Below are positions 10,446 through 19,938 of a stretch of DNA of 64,000 nt, one piece after another. The stretch comes from Bacteroidota bacterium (GTDB taxonomy: Bacteria > Bacteroidota > Ignavibacteria > SZUA-365). Position 1 is the stretch's first letter; each line of letters starts with the position of its first letter. Below the pieces are notes generated by a model that saw only the letters and a list, made by a program, of their open reading frames with translations, was not told where the DNA came from and did no database searches. The stretch lies in contig QKAF01000110.1 in NCBI GenBank assembly GCA_003246455.1, forward strand, positions 87,926-151,925, in the 5' to 3' direction. A program made the position numbers and the translations under genes.

Positions 10446-10637
10446 TTGATCGGCATCATCGTCCAGGAAAACGAACCCATCGACCGCGCTATCAAGCGCT
10501 TCAAGAAAAAATACGAGCGTTCGGGCATTCTGAAAGAATTCAAGAAGCGGACCTATTACACCAAGCCTTCCATCAAGAAGAGAATGAAGAAGCAGAAGGC
10601 CGTCCGCCGCGCAAAGCGCACTTCTGACGAATCCTGA
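10446..10637 (+). CDS. rpsU: 30S ribosomal protein S21
   Basis: 63 aa; IGIIVQENEPIDRAIKRFKKKYERSGILKEFKKRTYYTKPS; TTG start with SD taggagaa, in-frame TAG just upstream. Confidence 0.96.
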   Translation: MIGIIVQENEPIDRAIKRFKKKYERSGILKEFKKRTYYTKPSIKKRMKKQKAVRRAKRTSDES

Positions 10638-10728
10638 AACTGACGCTGTTCTGGGAGGATCGAGGCGGCCACCCCGCCCGTCCGTAACATAAAACACTGT
10701 CCCTTTCACACCCGGTACTGGATGCGGT

Positions 10729-12054
10729 TTGGACTATCATTTCTATTACCACACCATGGCCGACGGCACAGTCAAGCAGGTCAACCCGTTTACCGGTGTC
10801 GAGGTCTGGTCTGTCCCGGGACGTGGAAGCAAACCGCTGAGCGACACATTTCGATCCTCCGACTCCTCCCCGGTCGAGAAGCAGGATCCGGAATCGTATT
10901 GCGCGTTCTGCCGTGCGCGCTACTTTGAAACCGCTCCGGAAAAGGCCCGCGTCGTGCGTGACGGCGGACACTTCCAGACGCTGCATCATGTGTCTCCTAC
11001 CGATTACTACGCCACCGCTCCGATATTCCGCCGTATCTCCAACCTCTTCGAGATTCTCTCCGTCGACTACTGGCGCAGGAATTACAACTACAAACTCTCC
11101 GCCCGCAATCTCCACTGGAAGGAAGCGTATCTCTCGCATACCGTCGGCCTCAAGCACGTCATGGATCTGCTTGACTACAAGCTGAAGCGAAGCGGGAAAT
11201 CCGATGAGGAAATCGCCTCCATCAGCGCGGAAGAGAAGTTCCTGCTTGCGGACGCGTTCTTCGGCGGTGGCCATGAAATGATCATCGTAGCCCCGCATTA
11301 TCAAGCCTCTCCCGGTCGGCCGACCTCGCTGTTCTCCACCGCGGACATGACTGACGACGAGCATTACCAGTATTACGCGTTTATCATCGACGCGATGGAA
11401 GACATCTCGAGCAACAACCGGTACGTTCGCTCCATCAGCGTTTTCAAGAACTGGCTGCGTCCCGCAGGTGCGACGTTCGACCATCTTCACACACAGATCG
11501 TGGCCATCGACGAATGGGGCGAGTCGATGGAGCGGCAGATCAAGATGGTTATCCAGGACAAGAACGTGTACAACACGTACGGTCCGAATTTCGCGGGACA
11601 TCAGAACCTGGTGTTCGCGGAGAATGATTACGCACTCGCTTTCGTCGGCATCGGGCATCGCTACCCGACGATCGAGATTTTCTCGAAAAGCGTGAATGCA
11701 CGTCCGAACGATCACACCGATGCAGAGGTGCGCGGCATGAGCGATCTCGTCCGCGCCGTGCATGCCGCCGTTGGGGGCGACGTTTCCGTGAACGAAGAGT
11801 GGCATCACACGCCGATGGACAGCATTTTCAAAATCCCATGGCACGTGTTCATCAAGCTCCGCGTCAATACGCCGGCGGGTTTCGAAGGCGGAACGAACAT
11901 TTTCATCAACCCGATCACTCCGGTCGGACTGCGCGACAGAATCGTCCCGCAGATGTACATCCTGCGTCTCGAAGGGAAAATCGCCCCGACCATCCGCATA
12001 GCGGAGGAATGCCACCTCACGCCGAATCCCCTTCACTATTACAAGACCACCTGA
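10729..12054 (+). CDS. GalT/HIT-superfamily protein (DUF4921-like, galactose-1-phosphate uridylyltransferase related)
   Basis: 441 aa; N-terminal YCAFCRARYFETAPEKARVV and GATFDHLHTQIVAIDEWG (HxHxQ motif); TTG start. Confidence 0.75.
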   Translation: MDYHFYYHTMADGTVKQVNPFTGVEVWSVPGRGSKPLSDTFRSSDSSPVEKQDPESYCAFCRARYFETAPEKARVVRDGGHFQTLHHVSPTDYYATAPIFRRISNLFEILSVDYWRRNYNYKLSARNLHWKEAYLSHTVGLKHVMDLLDYKLKRSGKSDEEIASISAEEKFLLADAFFGGGHEMIIVAPHYQASPGRPTSLFSTADMTDDEHYQYYAFIIDAMEDISSNNRYVRSISVFKNWLRPAGATFDHLHTQIVAIDEWGESMERQIKMVIQDKNVYNTYGPNFAGHQNLVFAENDYALAFVGIGHRYPTIEIFSKSVNARPNDHTDAEVRGMSDLVRAVHAAVGGDVSVNEEWHHTPMDSIFKIPWHVFIKLRVNTPAGFEGGTNIFINPITPVGLRDRIVPQMYILRLEGKIAPTIRIAEECHLTPNPLHYYKTT

Positions 12055-12057
12055 CGC

Positions 12058-13086
12058 GTGACTATTCTCGGCATAGAATCCTCCTGCGATGAAACGTCGG
12101 CCGCGATCGTCACTGACGGGGTCCTCCGATCGAATATCATCTCGTCGCAGTATTTTCATACCGAGTACGGCGGCGTTGTCCCCGAGCTCGCCTCCCGCGC
12201 GCATCTGCGTTCCGTTCTGCCGATCGTTCGTGAAGCGCTTCATGAGGCACAGGTCGACGTATCCGAACTGAACGCTGTCGCGGCGACGCAGGGACCCGGG
12301 CTCATAGGTTCACTGCTCGTCGGACTCAACGTCGGGAAATCCCTGTCGGTCAGCCTCGGCATTCCGTTCATTCCGATCCATCACATCGAAGCGCACCTCT
12401 TCTCGACCTTCCTGCAGGATCCGCACCCCGCCTTCCCTTTTCTGGGGCTGGTCGTATCCGGCGGTCATACGCTTCTGGTCCGCGTCAACGGAATCGGCCG
12501 CTATGAACTCCTCGGCAGCACGATAGACGATGCGGCCGGCGAGGCGTTCGACAAGGTGGCAAAGATGATGGGACTCGGATTCCCCGGAGGCCCCGTCATG
12601 GACCGCCTCGCCTCGCAGGGAAATCCCCGCGCGCATGCATTCCCCCGCCCCCTGCTCGACAGTGATGACTATCGATTCAGTTTTTCGGGTCTGAAAACCT
12701 CTGTACTGTACCACCTCAGGCGGATCGCCAGGGATGGTGTGCTGGACCTCACGGATACCGAGAGAAACGACATCTGTGCCAGTTTCCAGGCGGCGGTCGT
12801 GGACGTCCTCGTCGGCAAGGCAGCCCGTGCGGCGGTCGAGCACGGCATTCATGATATCGCCATCGTAGGAGGCGTCTCCGCGAACAGCGAACTCCAGCGG
12901 CGGCTTCGGGGCGCCGGTGAACGGAATGGATTTCGCGTCTTCATTCCGGATCTGATTTACTCCACCGACAATGCGGCGATGGTCGCGCGGCTTGCGTCGC
13001 TGAAGCTCGAGACGAATGCCGAGGGGACACTGAACGCACCGGCATTCGCCCGCATCGGAGATACGCTGTTTGATGCGCATTCGTAA
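12058..13086 (+). CDS. tsaD: tRNA N6-adenosine threonylcarbamoyltransferase TsaD
   Basis: 342 aa; ILGIESSCDETSAAIV, VVPELASRAH, HHIEAHLFS, VSGGHT; GTG start. Confidence 0.97.
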   Translation: MTILGIESSCDETSAAIVTDGVLRSNIISSQYFHTEYGGVVPELASRAHLRSVLPIVREALHEAQVDVSELNAVAATQGPGLIGSLLVGLNVGKSLSVSLGIPFIPIHHIEAHLFSTFLQDPHPAFPFLGLVVSGGHTLLVRVNGIGRYELLGSTIDDAAGEAFDKVAKMMGLGFPGGPVMDRLASQGNPRAHAFPRPLLDSDDYRFSFSGLKTSVLYHLRRIARDGVLDLTDTERNDICASFQAAVVDVLVGKAARAAVEHGIHDIAIVGGVSANSELQRRLRGAGERNGFRVFIPDLIYSTDNAAMVARLASLKLETNAEGTLNAPAFARIGDTLFDAHS

Positions 13087-14068
13087 CATTCTCATCATCG
13101 CGGCATCTGTCCTGGCCCTATTCGCAGCCGGAGGATACTACAGCGTTCACTCACCGCATGCACGGAGCACTGCCGAACCAGTCAGCATACCGCGCGGAAC
13201 CCCTCTGAAGAGTATCGCCGCCATACTCGCGGATAATGACGTCATCTCCAACGAGTTCCTTTTCATGGTGGCCGCGAAGCTGTCGGATAAAGGGAAGCAT
13301 CTTCAGAGCGGGCTGTATCTCTTCCCTCCTCATCTCTCGATAATGGATGCTCTGACAATCCTGGCCAACGGCAGCCATCAGGCCTATCGCAACATCACGG
13401 TCCGTGAAGGGCTCACCGTGCGTCAGATTGCAGCGATCCTTTTAGACCGTGCAGGAATCCCTGCTGATACAACGCTGCGATTGTGCGGGGACCGCGCGTT
13501 CATAAAAGAATTGGGGCTGAACACGGGCTCCCTCGAAGGATATCTCCTTCCTGAAACGTACCGCGTCCGATTCGACGAAGGCGCCCGTGTACTGCTCAGG
13601 CGGATGGCGGAGGCGCAGACGGCACTGTTCACCGACGATGCGTTGCAGCGGATGCGCTCGCTCGGAAGAAGCCGGCATGAAATCCTGACCATGGCCTCGC
13701 TTGTCGAGGGCGAGACGAGACTCGCCGGCGAACGCGCCCGGGTTGCCGGGGTGTATTACAACCGTCTTCGCCGCGGGATGCTGCTGCAGGCCGACCCGAC
13801 GATTCAGTACATCATTCCGGACGGCCCCCGCCGTCTTCTGTACCGGGACCTCTCGATCAACAATCCCTACAACACGTACATGTATGCCGGACTGCCTCCC
13901 GGTCCCGTCAACAATCCCGGGAAAGAATCCATCCTTGCAGCCCTGTCCCCGGAGTCGCATCATTTCTTATATTTCGTTGCGGACGGAAACGGCGGACATA
14001 CGTTCTCGCGAAACATCGATGAACACAACCGTGCCGTCGCAGCCTATCGCAAATCCAGACGGAAATGA
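13070..14068 (+). CDS. mltG: Endolytic transglycosylase MltG (YceG-like)
   Basis: 332 aa; ILTMASLVEGETRLAGERARVAGVYYNRLRRGMLLQADPTIQY, SPYNTY-like NNPYNTYMYAGLPPGPVNNPG. Confidence 0.95.
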   Translation: MMRIRNILIIAASVLALFAAGGYYSVHSPHARSTAEPVSIPRGTPLKSIAAILADNDVISNEFLFMVAAKLSDKGKHLQSGLYLFPPHLSIMDALTILANGSHQAYRNITVREGLTVRQIAAILLDRAGIPADTTLRLCGDRAFIKELGLNTGSLEGYLLPETYRVRFDEGARVLLRRMAEAQTALFTDDALQRMRSLGRSRHEILTMASLVEGETRLAGERARVAGVYYNRLRRGMLLQADPTIQYIIPDGPRRLLYRDLSINNPYNTYMYAGLPPGPVNNPGKESILAALSPESHHFLYFVADGNGGHTFSRNIDEHNRAVAAYRKSRRK

Positions 14069-14069
14069 C

Positions 14070-15776
14070 ATGAGCGGCCCAGACCGGAAACATGCATCGT
14101 TCTTGCTCGCAGCCCTGCTGGCGTTCATTCTGGCTGGCTGCGCATCGCAGCGGCCTCCTGAAGGCGGTCCTCCAGATACGGAGCCCCCGTTCGTCGTCGA
14201 GACGGATCCTGCGGACGGGACAGTTTTCTTTACAGGCCAGGAAGTAACGATCGAGTTCAACGAATACGTGCAGCGTCAGTCATTCCAGGACGCAGTGCAT
14301 ATATCCCCTCTCCTCGAGGTACCGCCGAACTACGAGTGGTCCGGAAGTTCGGTCACCATCGTATTCCCGGAACCCCTGCTGGAAGACCGCACCTACGTCA
14401 TCACTGTCGGGACAAAAGTGCGCGACCTGCGCGCCGGCAACGCGATGAAGGAAACGATGCATCTTGCTTTTGCCACGGGTGACAGCCTTGACAACGGAAG
14501 CTTCAGCGGAACCGTTTTCGGAGATCCGCCGTCCGGCGTCAGCCTCTTCGCGTATCTGCTGTCCCCCGGTCGATCCGATACACTGGACCCTGCAGAGGAC
14601 CGCCCCGATTACGCCGTACAATCATCGGAAGACGGCAGCTTCCATTTCTTCAATCTCGCTCCCGGAGACTACCGAGTCTTCGCCGTGCGGGACAAGAGCA
14701 ACGATATGCTCTACAATGCGGAACAAGAGGAGATCGGTATTCCGGATCACGATATGATCGTCGAGGATTCTCTTTCCGCTTCGTCCGCGCTTCGTTTCTA
14801 TATGCATGCGGATGACACCACACGCCCTGCGATCCAGCGGGTCGAGGCGATAAACGAGCGCATCGTCCGCGTGAAATTCAATGAGACGGTGTATCCCCAG
14901 CCGCTCCCGCTTCGCCATGTTCACATCTCCGACTCCGCCAGCGGCGAACAGCTTCCCCTGATTTCAACCGTCCCATCGGCGGGGGAGCGTTTTGGATGGG
15001 ACTTCCTCCTTGGTACGGCGATGAAGGAAGCGACCTACGTTGTCGTCATCGACTCCCTTGCCGACGGTGCCGGCAATCTCATGAGCGACAGCCCTGCGCC
15101 TGAATCCTTCACGGGATCCGTGCTGCCCGATACCGCCCGTCCGCTCATCACCGAACAGATCCCTGCAGACCGCGCAAAAAACGTGGTGCCCGACAGCAGT
15201 TTCCGTTTCTCGTTTGACCGGCCCCTTCTGCTCGGTCCGGCGTTCTCACTCACGGATTCAACAGGCGCGAAGGTCGAACTGACGTTACGACAGGAGACGC
15301 GGACCGACATCGTCATCCTTCATCCTGCCCTGATGCCGGAAGCCTCGTACTCCCTTTGCTTCGATATGCGTGAAATGCGTGATTCGCTCAACGGACGCGG
15401 CGTCGGTGACAGCACACTCTGTATTACCTTCACGACGGGTGTTTCAGACCAGGGCGGCACGCTCTCGGGAAGCATCAAAACGCAGGACTCTTCGGCTGCG
15501 GTCGTCGTACGCGCACGTGAAATCTCCCGGCAGCCGAAAGTGCGATCCGTACGTACCGACAGCAGCAAAACATTCCGCATGGAAGGACTGCAGGAAGGGA
15601 AATACCTGCTCGATGCCTATATCGACAGCAACGGCAACGGCCGTTATGATTTCGGAAAAGCATTTCCGCTGCAGAAGCCGGAACCCTATGGAGCGATCCG
15701 CGATACTCTGCGGGTGCGTGCCCGGTGGGAAACGAACGGAATCATCATCCCGGTACAGACTGGGCCCACTCCCTGA
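14070..15776 (+). CDS. Ig-like (Big_5/SbsA-like) domain lipoprotein
   Basis: Start ATG 14070 inside longer ORF 13701; lipobox LAGCASQRPPEGGPPDTEPPFVVETDPADGTVFFTGQEVTIEFNEYV. Confidence 0.82.
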   Translation: MSGPDRKHASFLLAALLAFILAGCASQRPPEGGPPDTEPPFVVETDPADGTVFFTGQEVTIEFNEYVQRQSFQDAVHISPLLEVPPNYEWSGSSVTIVFPEPLLEDRTYVITVGTKVRDLRAGNAMKETMHLAFATGDSLDNGSFSGTVFGDPPSGVSLFAYLLSPGRSDTLDPAEDRPDYAVQSSEDGSFHFFNLAPGDYRVFAVRDKSNDMLYNAEQEEIGIPDHDMIVEDSLSASSALRFYMHADDTTRPAIQRVEAINERIVRVKFNETVYPQPLPLRHVHISDSASGEQLPLISTVPSAGERFGWDFLLGTAMKEATYVVVIDSLADGAGNLMSDSPAPESFTGSVLPDTARPLITEQIPADRAKNVVPDSSFRFSFDRPLLLGPAFSLTDSTGAKVELTLRQETRTDIVILHPALMPEASYSLCFDMREMRDSLNGRGVGDSTLCITFTTGVSDQGGTLSGSIKTQDSSAAVVVRAREISRQPKVRSVRTDSSKTFRMEGLQEGKYLLDAYIDSNGNGRYDFGKAFPLQKPEPYGAIRDTLRVRARWETNGIIIPVQTGPTP

Positions 15777-15947
15777 AAGCGTCGCATGCCCCATCGCGCC
15801 TGTCGTCCTCGTGCTCACAGGCGGTCCCGCCACCGTGACATTTCTTGACAACTTCTGACCCCCGCGTAACAACCGGGATAAGGCATTCCCGTAGTATGGA
15901 CTGTGCGAATTGCCGAACCGACCTGTTACGTAAAAGGAGAGGAAGTC

Positions 15948-16394
15948 ATGAAAACCATACGGATACCGCTGATCACCCTGCTGACGATCCTCGCTGTGTC
16001 AATCCTCCATGCGCAGTCCGACACCGCCGACGGATCGGGAAGTCTGGATCTCGGAACCGCACGTCCGGAAAGGATCGAGGTGGCGGAAGAAAACTATGCG
16101 GCAGGACTTGCTTCCGACAATGACGGGCTCGTCGAATCCAGTCTGTACTATGCTGTTCGGATGCGTCTCGCATTCCCTGAGCGGACTTTCACCGCACTGC
16201 AGTCCGCAGTCGACAGGCTGGTGAAGTGCGGCCGAACCCACTGTATTCGCTACAAGGCCTCCCTCGCCAGCACCATCTTTTCTTCACCGGCCCTGATCGA
16301 CGTGGATCGAGTCGGCCTTCCGACGGACATGAACGCATACTTCTCCGACATTGCCCGACAGCTCGAACAGAAACTCCTGGTAAGCAACGACTGA
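15948..16394 (+). CDS. Secreted hypothetical protein
   Basis: Signal peptide MKTIRIPLITLLTILAVSILHAQS; strong SD aaaggagagg; start trimmed from 15903. Confidence 0.75.
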   Translation: MKTIRIPLITLLTILAVSILHAQSDTADGSGSLDLGTARPERIEVAEENYAAGLASDNDGLVESSLYYAVRMRLAFPERTFTALQSAVDRLVKCGRTHCIRYKASLASTIFSSPALIDVDRVGLPTDMNAYFSDIARQLEQKLLVSND

Positions 16395-16409
16395 ATCAGG
16401 TCATGCAAG

Positions 16410-16445
16410 AACAGAAAAGCGCTCCGATCGGAGCGCTTTTCTGTT
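16410..16445. terminator. Bidirectional terminator; 36-bp perfect palindrome
   Basis: AACAGAAAAGCGCTCCGA|TCGGAGCGCTTTTCTGTT between convergent genes. Confidence 0.85.
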
Positions 16446-16960
16446 CATTTCTTTCGTTCGCGAATCACCTTGAATACATTATCCCGTACAACCCAGGCCT
16501 CCGTGATCCCGGCTGCTCTGAGTTTCTCCCGAAGGGATTCCGCTTCCGCTTTGAGTATGAAATCTCCCGCGCGGATCTTGTAATACGGCGCATCGTACCC
16601 CATGTCGAGACGACCGGTAATGATCTCCAGGGAATCTGTTTTTGATCGCAGCTGCTCGAGCCTTTCCCTCGCATCGTCGATATTCGTGGTCGAATACAAC
16701 TGCACGCGAAAACCCATGGTTTTCTCTTTGCGTTCGATCCATTCCGGCTGCTTCTCCGGTATTGTCTGCCGCTGCTCTGCCGTGGTATCCTTCGGCTGTA
16801 CCGTCTCGCGACGGTATTCAGAAGGATCGAAATTCCGCTCCTGTTCGCGGATGGTTTTCGCAGGCGCATCCTGTACCGAGTCGCCGCTGGAGGAGCAGGC
16901 GGCGAAGAGAAGGAATGAACCGAAAAGCGCCGCCGAATATTTGTAAGGGAAATAACTCAT
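16445..16960 (-). CDS. SPOR-domain lipoprotein
   Basis: 171 aa; LLFAACSSSG lipobox; C-terminal GFRVQLYSTTNIDDARERLEQLRSK...YYKIRAGDFILKAEAESLREKLRAAG SPOR pattern. Confidence 0.85.
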   Translation of the reverse strand: MSYFPYKYSAALFGSFLLFAACSSSGDSVQDAPAKTIREQERNFDPSEYRRETVQPKDTTAEQRQTIPEKQPEWIERKEKTMGFRVQLYSTTNIDDARERLEQLRSKTDSLEIITGRLDMGYDAPYYKIRAGDFILKAEAESLREKLRAAGITEAWVVRDNVFKVIRERKK

Positions 16961-16988
16961 GCGGGCAACGGGCCGTTATCGTTCCGTT

Positions 16989-17573
16989 TCATCGCGCTAC
17001 TTCCACGGTAAATGCATCCGGGTAGCCGCGGGACTGCACTTCGAGTTTGAACTCCGCTGCCTGTTCCCGCGTCTGGTACGATCCGAGAGTGACTTTGTAG
17101 TATCCCGTCACCGGATCGTAGCGTTTGTACACCGGCTGATTGAATTTCTGTTTCAGTTCCTCGATGAGCTGGAACGCCCCGGCTTCCGCCTTGAACGCAC
17201 CAAGCTGAACGCTCCACATCATACTCCCCGCACGGGGTGCGGCTGCAGGAGCGGCTGTTTCCGGAGCGGGTTTTTGAGGAACGGATTCCTGCCGGGCAGG
17301 CGGCGCAGCGACGGGCGGTTCCGCATCCCCACCGGTCCTGACCGGTACAGGTTTCTCCTCCGCAGGCATATCCTCATCCTCCACAGCTTCCAGCTGAACG
17401 GGCTCGTCCGTTTCCGGAATGATCGGCTCCTCCCTGTCAACACGCTGGAATGCGCCGTTCTCATCCGGCTTCTGCTCATCGGTATTGCTCAGTTCATCGC
17501 TGGAACTGCAGCCGACGAGGAGCGCCGTGATTAGAAACAGCGGAATGATTGTTCTCAAATAGCGAATCGACAT
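16989..17573 (-). CDS. SPOR-domain lipoprotein (tandem paralogue)
   Basis: 194 aa; LLVGCSSSDE lipobox; MMWSVQLGAFKAEAGAFQLIEELKQKF...YYKVTLGSYQTREQAAEFKLEVQSRGYPDAF. Confidence 0.87.
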   Translation of the reverse strand: MSIRYLRTIIPLFLITALLVGCSSSDELSNTDEQKPDENGAFQRVDREEPIIPETDEPVQLEAVEDEDMPAEEKPVPVRTGGDAEPPVAAPPARQESVPQKPAPETAAPAAAPRAGSMMWSVQLGAFKAEAGAFQLIEELKQKFNQPVYKRYDPVTGYYKVTLGSYQTREQAAEFKLEVQSRGYPDAFTVEVAR

Positions 17574-17585
17574 AGTACCTCCGGT

Positions 17586-18296
17586 CTATCTTCTCGGACT
17601 GACAATTGCAATGCTGGAACTCGTTCCGATGCGGTTTGCGCCCGCCTCGATCATTCGTTCCGCCGTTTCCCTGTCCCGGATCCCCCCGCTCGCTTTCACA
17701 CCGAAATGCTCGCCGACGACGGAGCGCATCAACCGAACCGCTTCGGGGGTCGCGCCGCCGCTGGCGAAGCCGGTGGACGTCTTCACATAATCCGCCCCTG
17801 CATCCCTGACGATGCGGCACGCCGTTATAATTTCATCTTCCGTCAGGAGGCAGGTCTCGAGGATGACTTTCACTGTCGCATTCTCCGAAGCGGACCTGAT
17901 AAGCTGCGTCACCTCGGTGATGTCGTGCGCGACATATGCACCGTCGCCCTGCTTGAGCCGACCGACATGCAGCACCATGTCGAACTCTTCCGCACCGTCA
18001 CGCAGGGCTATCTCCGCCTCCCGCGCTTTTACTTCCGTATGACTCGCACCCAGGGGAAAGCCGATGACCGTACAGACACGCGAAGCGCTCTCGTGCAGCA
18101 CATTGCTGCAGAGACGCACCCAGGTCGGGTTCACGCAGACGGAAGCGAAACCGAATGCGCGCGCCTCGTCACAAAGCCGTAAAATATCACTTTCCCCTGC
18201 TTCGGGCTTGAGCAGCGTATGATCGATCATCGAAGCGAGCTTCGTATCGATTATTCGCCCGTCTGCCCCCGCGATCGAACGTTCGTGAGCAGTCAT
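17586..18296 (-). CDS. deoC: Deoxyribose-phosphate aldolase
   Basis: 236 aa; MIDHTLLKPEAGESDILRLCDEA, VKVILETCLLTEDEI, ADYVKTSTGFASGGATPEAVRLM. Confidence 0.96.
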   Translation of the reverse strand: MTAHERSIAGADGRIIDTKLASMIDHTLLKPEAGESDILRLCDEARAFGFASVCVNPTWVRLCSNVLHESASRVCTVIGFPLGASHTEVKAREAEIALRDGAEEFDMVLHVGRLKQGDGAYVAHDITEVTQLIRSASENATVKVILETCLLTEDEIITACRIVRDAGADYVKTSTGFASGGATPEAVRLMRSVVGEHFGVKASGGIRDRETAERMIEAGANRIGTSSSIAIVSPRR

Positions 18297-19078
18297 CAGA
18301 TACCGAACCTCAGGACAATCGATGAACGGAGAGTGGGGATTTTCCAGTCCGCAGTGCCGTCAAGCACGGATGTAAGCGGGTAGTCGAGCTGAACCTCCGG
18401 CGCCACGGTGAAACCGCGCACAATCGGAAAATCGTAGCCGACGCCGAGCAGCAGTCCGGCGCGAAGCAGCGGATCGTGCTGCGTGTCGAGATTCTCATCG
18501 GCCAGCATTCGGCTGCTGGTCCCTGAAGCCGCATAGGTGTAATTCGGGGATGTAATGAACTCTTCATCACGCAGCGTCCCATCGAGATAGAATCCCGCCG
18601 TCGCACCCGCCATAAGGTACAGTCCATTCAAACCGGAATACCATGTCAGCGCGAACGCCGTGCCGAAGTACCTGAGTCCAACCTCTGCCCGTCGATGAAA
18701 ATCAACAACAGCAGAACTCCCGTCCGATACAAGCATCGGGCTGGAATAATCCTTGACATACTCGGTGGAATAATCTTCATATAACCCGTGCAACCGTATG
18801 CCAAACCATCTGTTGATGAAGATGTCCAGATGTACTCCTGCATGGTATCCGACACCGTTCCCTCCGTCGAATACGCAGTTGCACTCATTCGGCGGGCCCG
18901 TGAGCCCGAAATTGAAATTCGGACCGGCCTCGAGTCCCACGGCGATCGCACCGGGATAGGCCTGCCTAAAACCGTGTGCATGCGGAATCCGCTGCGCAGC
19001 CGATTCCGTGACAAGAATGATCGTGAGGATGAACGCGATCGTTGAGATGCGAATGATGGCCGAAGTGTTGCGTGCCAT
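18296..19078 (-). CDS. Outer-membrane beta-barrel protein
   Basis: Signal peptide (MARNTSAIIRISTIAFILTIILVTESAAQR), Gly/aromatic alternation, C-terminal SSIVLRFGI; start trimmed from 19138. Confidence 0.78.
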   Translation of the reverse strand: MARNTSAIIRISTIAFILTIILVTESAAQRIPHAHGFRQAYPGAIAVGLEAGPNFNFGLTGPPNECNCVFDGGNGVGYHAGVHLDIFINRWFGIRLHGLYEDYSTEYVKDYSSPMLVSDGSSAVVDFHRRAEVGLRYFGTAFALTWYSGLNGLYLMAGATAGFYLDGTLRDEEFITSPNYTYAASGTSSRMLADENLDTQHDPLLRAGLLLGVGYDFPIVRGFTVAPEVQLDYPLTSVLDGTADWKIPTLRSSIVLRFGI

Positions 19079-19101
19079 GGAATTCCAGAGAAATGTTGGT
19101 A

Positions 19102-19884
19102 TCAGATAGCGAACCGAAGGTACAGATTGAATTGCCACGCGGCGAGTTTCCAGCTGGAGTAATCCGAGACGACCGGTGTGAGCGGCATCGACATCATGAG
19201 TTCCGGGGCAACGGCCAGTCGTTCGTGTATCGGCACGATATAGCCCAGTCGCGCGGCCAGTCCCAGACGGATCGCGGCGGCACCGGAATAGTATCTGTCG
19301 AGATTATCGTCCATGAATACCTGTTCGGTCCTTCCGTTCGAATCATAGACGATTCCCGCGGTTTTGATCGTTTCCGTCTCCTCAATGCGATCGCTGATAA
19401 TCAGTCCCAGTTCGGGCCCGGCTGCCAGATAGAGACCGTTGACCGGCAGGTCCCATTTCGCGGCGACGCCGAGTTCGATCATCGAAAGCGAAAGAACCGT
19501 TTCGAGATCAAAATCCACCCACGTGAATTCACCCCCTCCGGACAGCGGGACATACTCCAGTCGTTTCTGGCTTTTCTCATATGTCGTGCTGAACCGGCGG
19601 TACCCCAGTGTGGCGAACAGGGAAAAATCCTTCGAGAGAGGATAGTCGGCAAACCCACCCAATTGCAGCCCCAGGCCTGATCCGGTGCCGTATTCGCAGT
19701 CACAGAGCGTTTTGAAACTTCCCATACTGCTGATCCACGCCGCCCCGGCATAGGGTCCGACATGCATGCTCCATGGAACCGGACGCAAAATATCGTCTTC
19801 GCCACCTGGCGGCCGTTCCGCGAGCAACGTGACCGGAAGAGCGATAAAACAGAGGATAAGGATACTCTTTCGCATGAATGCCAT
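19102..19884 (-). CDS. Outer-membrane beta-barrel protein (paralogue of neighbour)
   Basis: 260 aa; signal peptide, C-terminal WKLAAWQFNLYLRFAI aligns with neighbour WKIPTLRSSIVLRFGI. Confidence 0.78.
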   Translation of the reverse strand: MAFMRKSILILCFIALPVTLLAERPPGGEDDILRPVPWSMHVGPYAGAAWISSMGSFKTLCDCEYGTGSGLGLQLGGFADYPLSKDFSLFATLGYRRFSTTYEKSQKRLEYVPLSGGGEFTWVDFDLETVLSLSMIELGVAAKWDLPVNGLYLAAGPELGLIISDRIEETETIKTAGIVYDSNGRTEQVFMDDNLDRYYSGAAAIRLGLAARLGYIVPIHERLAVAPELMMSMPLTPVVSDYSSWKLAAWQFNLYLRFAI

Positions 19885-19938
19885 CAGGTGAATTGAACAG
19901 CAGGCATATTACAACGGACCGGAGAAAGATACAACCGG

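Noticed and set aside
10573-12243. 556-aa minus-strand ORF antisense to the GalT-like gene
   Set aside because: Antisense frame artefact; the plus strand has HIT/GalT motifs and tsaD follows.
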